Translations under genes and position numbers: made by a program
In this document: piece by piece, positions 61,029 to 64,000 of the stretch
Layout of the letters: each line of letters begins with the position of its first letter
Numbering within the stretch: position 1 is the first letter of the stretch
The notes under the pieces: model-generated
The model's database searches: none
What the model was told of the DNA's origin: nothing
Seen by the model: the letters and a program-made list of their open reading frames with translations, nothing else
NCBI RefSeq assembly: GCF_001612685.1
Contig: NZ_BDAY01000015.1
Location: 62,001 to 126,000 of the forward strand
DNA: 64,000 bases
Origin: Nocardia altamirensis NBRC 108246
Lineage (GTDB): Bacteria > Actinomycetota > Actinomycetes > Mycobacteriales > Mycobacteriaceae
Reading direction: 5' to 3'

Positions 61029-62645
61029 ATGGCAACAGTTCGCATAGATCAGAAACCTCAGCAGTCCGACAGCGCAGTATGGACCTTGGTCGTCGTCTCC
61101 GTCGCCACCTTCATGCTGATGCTCGACCTGACCGTCGTCAACGTCGCCCTACCCGATATCCGCAACGCCTTCGACTCGTCGTTCTCCGCCCTGCAGTGGA
61201 TTCTCGACGCCTACGCGCTCGGCCTGGCCGCGGTGCTGCTCGCTGCTGGCTCGCTGGCCGACCGCATCGGCAGGAAGAAGGTGTTCGATGCGGGCCTGCT
61301 CATCTTCGTCCTCGCGTCGCTCGCCTGCGGTCTCGCCCAGAACGATCTGACGCTGATCATCGCGCGCTTCGTCCAGGGCCTCGGCGGCGCAGTGCTTTTC
61401 GCGGTCGGCCCGGCGCTGCTCGGGCACGAGTTCCGCGGTAAGGCGCGCGGCATGGCCTTCGGCGTCTTCGGCGCGGTGGCAGGCCTCGCGATCGGCTTCG
61501 GCCCGCTGATCGGCGGCGGCCTCGCCGACAGCGTCGGCTGGCGCTGGATCTTCCTGATCAACGTGCCGCTGACCATCGCGGCACTGGTCATCGGCTTCCT
61601 GAAGATGCGCGAATCCCGCAACGAGTTCACCCCGCCGGTGGACTGGCCAGGCATGATCGCGTTCTCTGCTGGCCTGTTCTTCCTGGTGCTCGGCTTCATG
61701 CGCGGCCAGGCAGACGGTTGGACCAGCGTCCGGATCATCGGCTGTTTCGTCGCGGCGGTACTGCTGCTTGCCGGCTTCACCTTCCTGCAGATCAGCAGGC
61801 CGAGCCACGCCATGTTCGACCTGAAGCTGTTCCGCAACGACACCTTCAACGGCTTGTTCGTGGTGACCGCGCTGTGCGCACTCTCGGTGATGCCCGCGCT
61901 CTTCCTGCTCATCTCGTACCTGCAGAACCAGCTCGGCCACGCACCGTTCGCCAGCGGGCTTCGGCTGTTGCCGCTGACGCTGATGCTGTTCGTCGCGGCG
62001 GCCGTCGGCGGCAGCCTGGTGGCCAAGTTGCCGCCCGCCGTCCTGGTCGGTGGCTCGCAGCTGTTCATCGCCGCGGGACTGGCGGCGGTGCTGCTCGTCG
62101 ACACCGGATCCGGGTGGACCGCACTGATTCCCGCGTTCATCCTGATCGGCATCGGCATGGGCATGTTCAGCCCGGGCCGCGCGGCCTTCTCCATCGCCGT
62201 CACCACGCCGGACAAGGCGGGCATGGCCTCGGGTGTCAACGAGACCGCGCAGCAGGCGGGCCTCGCCATCGGCATTGCGGCGATCGGCGCGTTCTTCCAG
62301 AACCGGGTCGGCAACTCCTTCACCAATGCCGAGTCGGCGCGAACCGCGTTGGGCGACAAGGTGTCCGAGGTCAGCGACGCGATCGCGGCAGGCGGCGGCG
62401 CGCACGTACCCGAGCCGATCAGGGCGGCCGCGAACACCGCGTTCGTCAGCGGGCTGCACCAGGCGATGATTCTCGCCTCGGTGATCGCGGCGATCTCCGG
62501 CGTGGTCGCTTTCCTCACGCTGCGCAAGGAAGACCTGAACGAGGCCGCGCTCGCGACCCCCGGCATTCCGCCGGAGGCCGACGATGTCACCCGGCCGCTG
62601 CGGCTACCAGGCCAGGTCGACAGCCAGGTTCGCACCAACCGATAG
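61029..62645 (+). CDS. MFS drug/metabolite exporter, DHA2 (14-helix) type
   Basis: A 538-aa exporter with 14 predicted helices. Signature segments are LDLTVVNVALPDI (motif D1), LADRIGRKKVFD (motif A) and the motif C region GPLIGGGLADSVGWRWIFLINVP. It uses the proton gradient to export drugs or endogenous products. Situated between the two P-loop proteins, it is the probable exporter of the cluster's molecule and/or a self-resistance factor. Confidence 0.95.
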   Translation: MATVRIDQKPQQSDSAVWTLVVVSVATFMLMLDLTVVNVALPDIRNAFDSSFSALQWILDAYALGLAAVLLAAGSLADRIGRKKVFDAGLLIFVLASLACGLAQNDLTLIIARFVQGLGGAVLFAVGPALLGHEFRGKARGMAFGVFGAVAGLAIGFGPLIGGGLADSVGWRWIFLINVPLTIAALVIGFLKMRESRNEFTPPVDWPGMIAFSAGLFFLVLGFMRGQADGWTSVRIIGCFVAAVLLLAGFTFLQISRPSHAMFDLKLFRNDTFNGLFVVTALCALSVMPALFLLISYLQNQLGHAPFASGLRLLPLTLMLFVAAAVGGSLVAKLPPAVLVGGSQLFIAAGLAAVLLVDTGSGWTALIPAFILIGIGMGMFSPGRAAFSIAVTTPDKAGMASGVNETAQQAGLAIGIAAIGAFFQNRVGNSFTNAESARTALGDKVSEVSDAIAAGGGAHVPEPIRAAANTAFVSGLHQAMILASVIAAISGVVAFLTLRKEDLNEAALATPGIPPEADDVTRPLRLPGQVDSQVRTNR

Positions 62646-62656
62646 GAGACGGCGTC

Positions 62657-63445
62657 GTGTATCTCATCGGCGGGCAACGGCGTGACCACATCAAGCTGGC
62701 CATCTCCGGCACCTACTCGACCGGGAAGAGCACGACCACCGAGGCGCTGTCGCTGGCCACCGGCATTCCACGCACGCACGCCATGACCGCGCGCGAAATC
62801 CTGATGGAGATCGCGCCGGGCAAGACACTCAACGAACTGAACTCGATCGAGCTGTTGCAGCTCGGCCTGCGCCGGTTCGAGGAACGGGTGCACAACGAAT
62901 CCGGCAGTGACTCTTTCATTTCCGACGGATCCGTGGTGCACGAGTGGGTGTACGGCACCGCCCGGCTGCAGGTCGGCATCAACCCGGGCGCGAACTGGGC
63001 GCTGCGGGCGATGAAGGCGGTCACCGGTTTCGGCCGCAAGGCGCCGGTGACCGACTACATCGAGATGTTCGGCGATATCGTCAAGGCGCGGGCCAGCGTG
63101 CTCTACGACGCGTATGTCCATCTGCCGGTGGAGTTTCCGCTGCGCGCCGACGGGCACCGCCCGGTCTCCGAGCCGTTCCGGCGGCTGTCGGACCAGACGC
63201 TGCTCGAGGTGATTCGCGGGCTCGGCGTGCCGTACGAGGTCGTCGGCGGCAGCGTGTACGAACGCGTCAGCCGGATCGCCGAACTGTTCGATCTCGATAT
63301 CGTGATGCCGATCGAGCAGGCGATCGAGCAGGCGCAGCACCGAGTCGGCAGTTCTATCAAGGCGATCGAGGACGACGAGCGGTACAAGGAGGCACAGCGG
63401 AAGAAGTCGCTGAGCCGCCGAGTCACCTATGCCATGCGCTACTGA
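62657..63445 (+). CDS. P-loop kinase/ATPase-like protein (second of a pair)
   Basis: A 262-aa P-loop protein with Walker A LAISGTYSTGKSTTTE and the shared motif SFISDGSVVHEWVYGT. Family resemblance is to NadR-type and Ttd14-like nucleotide-binding kinases. GTG 62657 follows AGGAGA at ideal distance and lies 11 bases after the exporter stop. It is longer than the first copy, with an added helical C-terminal end (HRVGSSIKAIEDDERYKEAQ). A shared substrate with its partner is likely. Confidence 0.8.
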   Translation: MYLIGGQRRDHIKLAISGTYSTGKSTTTEALSLATGIPRTHAMTAREILMEIAPGKTLNELNSIELLQLGLRRFEERVHNESGSDSFISDGSVVHEWVYGTARLQVGINPGANWALRAMKAVTGFGRKAPVTDYIEMFGDIVKARASVLYDAYVHLPVEFPLRADGHRPVSEPFRRLSDQTLLEVIRGLGVPYEVVGGSVYERVSRIAELFDLDIVMPIEQAIEQAQHRVGSSIKAIEDDERYKEAQRKKSLSRRVTYAMRY

Positions 63446-63470
63446 ACGACGCTCGCGCCCTGGACAAAAC

Positions 63471-63503
63471 GTGGGACCCCGAGCCAATCGCTCGGGGTCC
63501 CAC
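63471..63503. terminator. Bidirectional terminator at the cluster end
   Basis: GTGGGACCCCGAGC and GCTCGGGGTCCCAC pair perfectly around CAATC. It serves the P-loop gene and the convergent lectin-LysM gene. Confidence 0.9.
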
Positions 63504-63526
63504 GGTGTTTCGTTCGACGCCGGTGC

Positions 63527-64000
63527 TTACGGGATGGTCAGCACCTGGCCGGGGTTGATCGCGTCCGGGTTGTCGATGCCGCTCGCGTTCGCGATCTCCT
63601 GGTAGCGGTTGCCGTCACCGTAGAAACGCTCGGCGATCGCCCACAGGGTGTCGCCCGGCTCGACCGTGTAGGTCTGCGCGGCGGGCGGCGGGGGCGGCAC
63701 CTCTTCGGCGGGAGCGGCAGGCGCCTCCGCCACCGGCTCCGGGGCGGCCAGCGGGTTGTCGGTCTTGGTGTTGGACGCCCACAGTGCGCTGCCGTCCTTG
63801 CCGTACAGCACCACGTTGCGGTCCGCCTGCACGGTCAGCCGGTCCGCGTCCTTGCCGTTCGTCTCGGTCGACCAGGCCGCACCCTCACCCTTGTAGAGCA
63901 CGAAGTTGCCGTCCGCCTGCAGCGCCGCGCGCTCGACACCCTGATTGTGAGTCAGGGTGGACCACACGACATTTCCGTCCGGCTCGGACAAGACGAGGTT
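63527..64000 (-). CDS. Mannose-lectin plus LysM wall-binding protein (5' end outside window)
   Basis: The visible 157 codons are the C-terminal part. B-lectin-type repeats (NLVLSEPDGNVVWST, ALQADGNFVLYKGEGAAWST and TVQADRNVVLYGKDGSALWAS) bind mannose-type sugars. A Pro/Ala linker (APAAPAEEVPPPPPAA) leads to a LysM domain (YTVEPGDTLWAIAERFYGD ... INPGQVLTIP) that binds peptidoglycan. Translation is open to the right edge, so the start and any signal are unseen. It is likely a surface or wall-associated lectin. Confidence 0.92.
   Translation of the reverse strand, partial: NLVLSEPDGNVVWSTLTHNQGVERAALQADGNFVLYKGEGAAWSTETNGKDADRLTVQADRNVVLYGKDGSALWASNTKTDNPLAAPEPVAEAPAAPAEEVPPPPPAAQTYTVEPGDTLWAIAERFYGDGNRYQEIANASGIDNPDAINPGQVLTIP

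Noticed and set aside
61211..63487. 758-codon open frame antisense to the exporter and P-loop gene
   Set aside because: Third-position GC artefact; the + strand genes have clear motifs.

Overview
The window is high-GC actinobacterial DNA, most likely from Nocardia or a close mycolic-acid relative. The 32.8-47.1 kb backbone follows the order of Mycobacterium tuberculosis Rv0981-Rv0996 (mprA, mprB, pepD, moaB2, mscL, fmdB-like gene, 5-FCL, galU, glp/moeA1, rimJ, glpR). It is interrupted by three MspA-type porin genes, as expected for a nocardia. No rRNA genes or CRISPR arrays were seen.

Layout. (1) 1-16.4 kb, minus strand: one translationally coupled operon for an acylated peptide-polyketide. 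In transcription order it encodes a FAAL-ACP-C-A-T starter protein, a KS-AT-KR-ACP polyketide synthase, a cytochrome P450, a luciferase-like monooxygenase and a C-A-T-C NRPS that runs off the left edge. (2) 16.6-21.9 kb: a cyclodipeptide synthase diverging from a terpene-type P450, a divergent isoprenyl synthase-like protein, a heme-oxygenase-like protein, a membrane sterol desaturase-type oxygenase, and a 53-residue secreted peptide absent from the supplied gene list. (3) 22.8-32.7 kb, an accessory defence block: a type I restriction-modification operon hsdM-hsdS-hsdR with a terminal PIN-domain toxin, then an AbiE-like nucleotidyltransferase/regulator pair. The pair is bracketed by two diverged copies of a sequence ending at the 3' end of tRNA-Ala(CGC). 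(4) 32.8-47.1 kb: the conserved cell-envelope/division block. Perfect 19-bp MprA boxes precede mprA and pepD, and a perfect CRP-type palindrome lies in the porin promoter region. (5) 47.5-52.4 kb: a conservon (histidine kinase, roadblock, DUF742, GTPase) plus an MHYT-like membrane protein. (6) 52.5-54.4 kb: a DUF1906 glycoside-hydrolase-like protein and a small conserved protein whose promoter and leader are duplicated in tandem. (7) 54.5-57.5 kb: a divergent, probably Zur-controlled, zinc-independent ribosomal protein regulon (bL32, bL31B and a CobW-like protein on one side; bL28, bL33, uS14 and bS18 on the other). (8) 57.9-63.4 kb: a KAS III, AvrD-family, P-loop kinase-like, MFS exporter, second P-loop kinase-like cluster with a perfect CRP-type palindrome upstream. 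This is the strongest candidate for an undescribed small-molecule (butenolide/syringolide-like signal) system. (9) The right edge holds a partial lectin-LysM wall protein.

The regions work as independent modules: two specialised-metabolite loci on the left, mobile defence genes, the conserved envelope-stress and porin core, a membrane signalling conservon, a zinc-starvation ribosome set, and a third small-molecule locus on the right.
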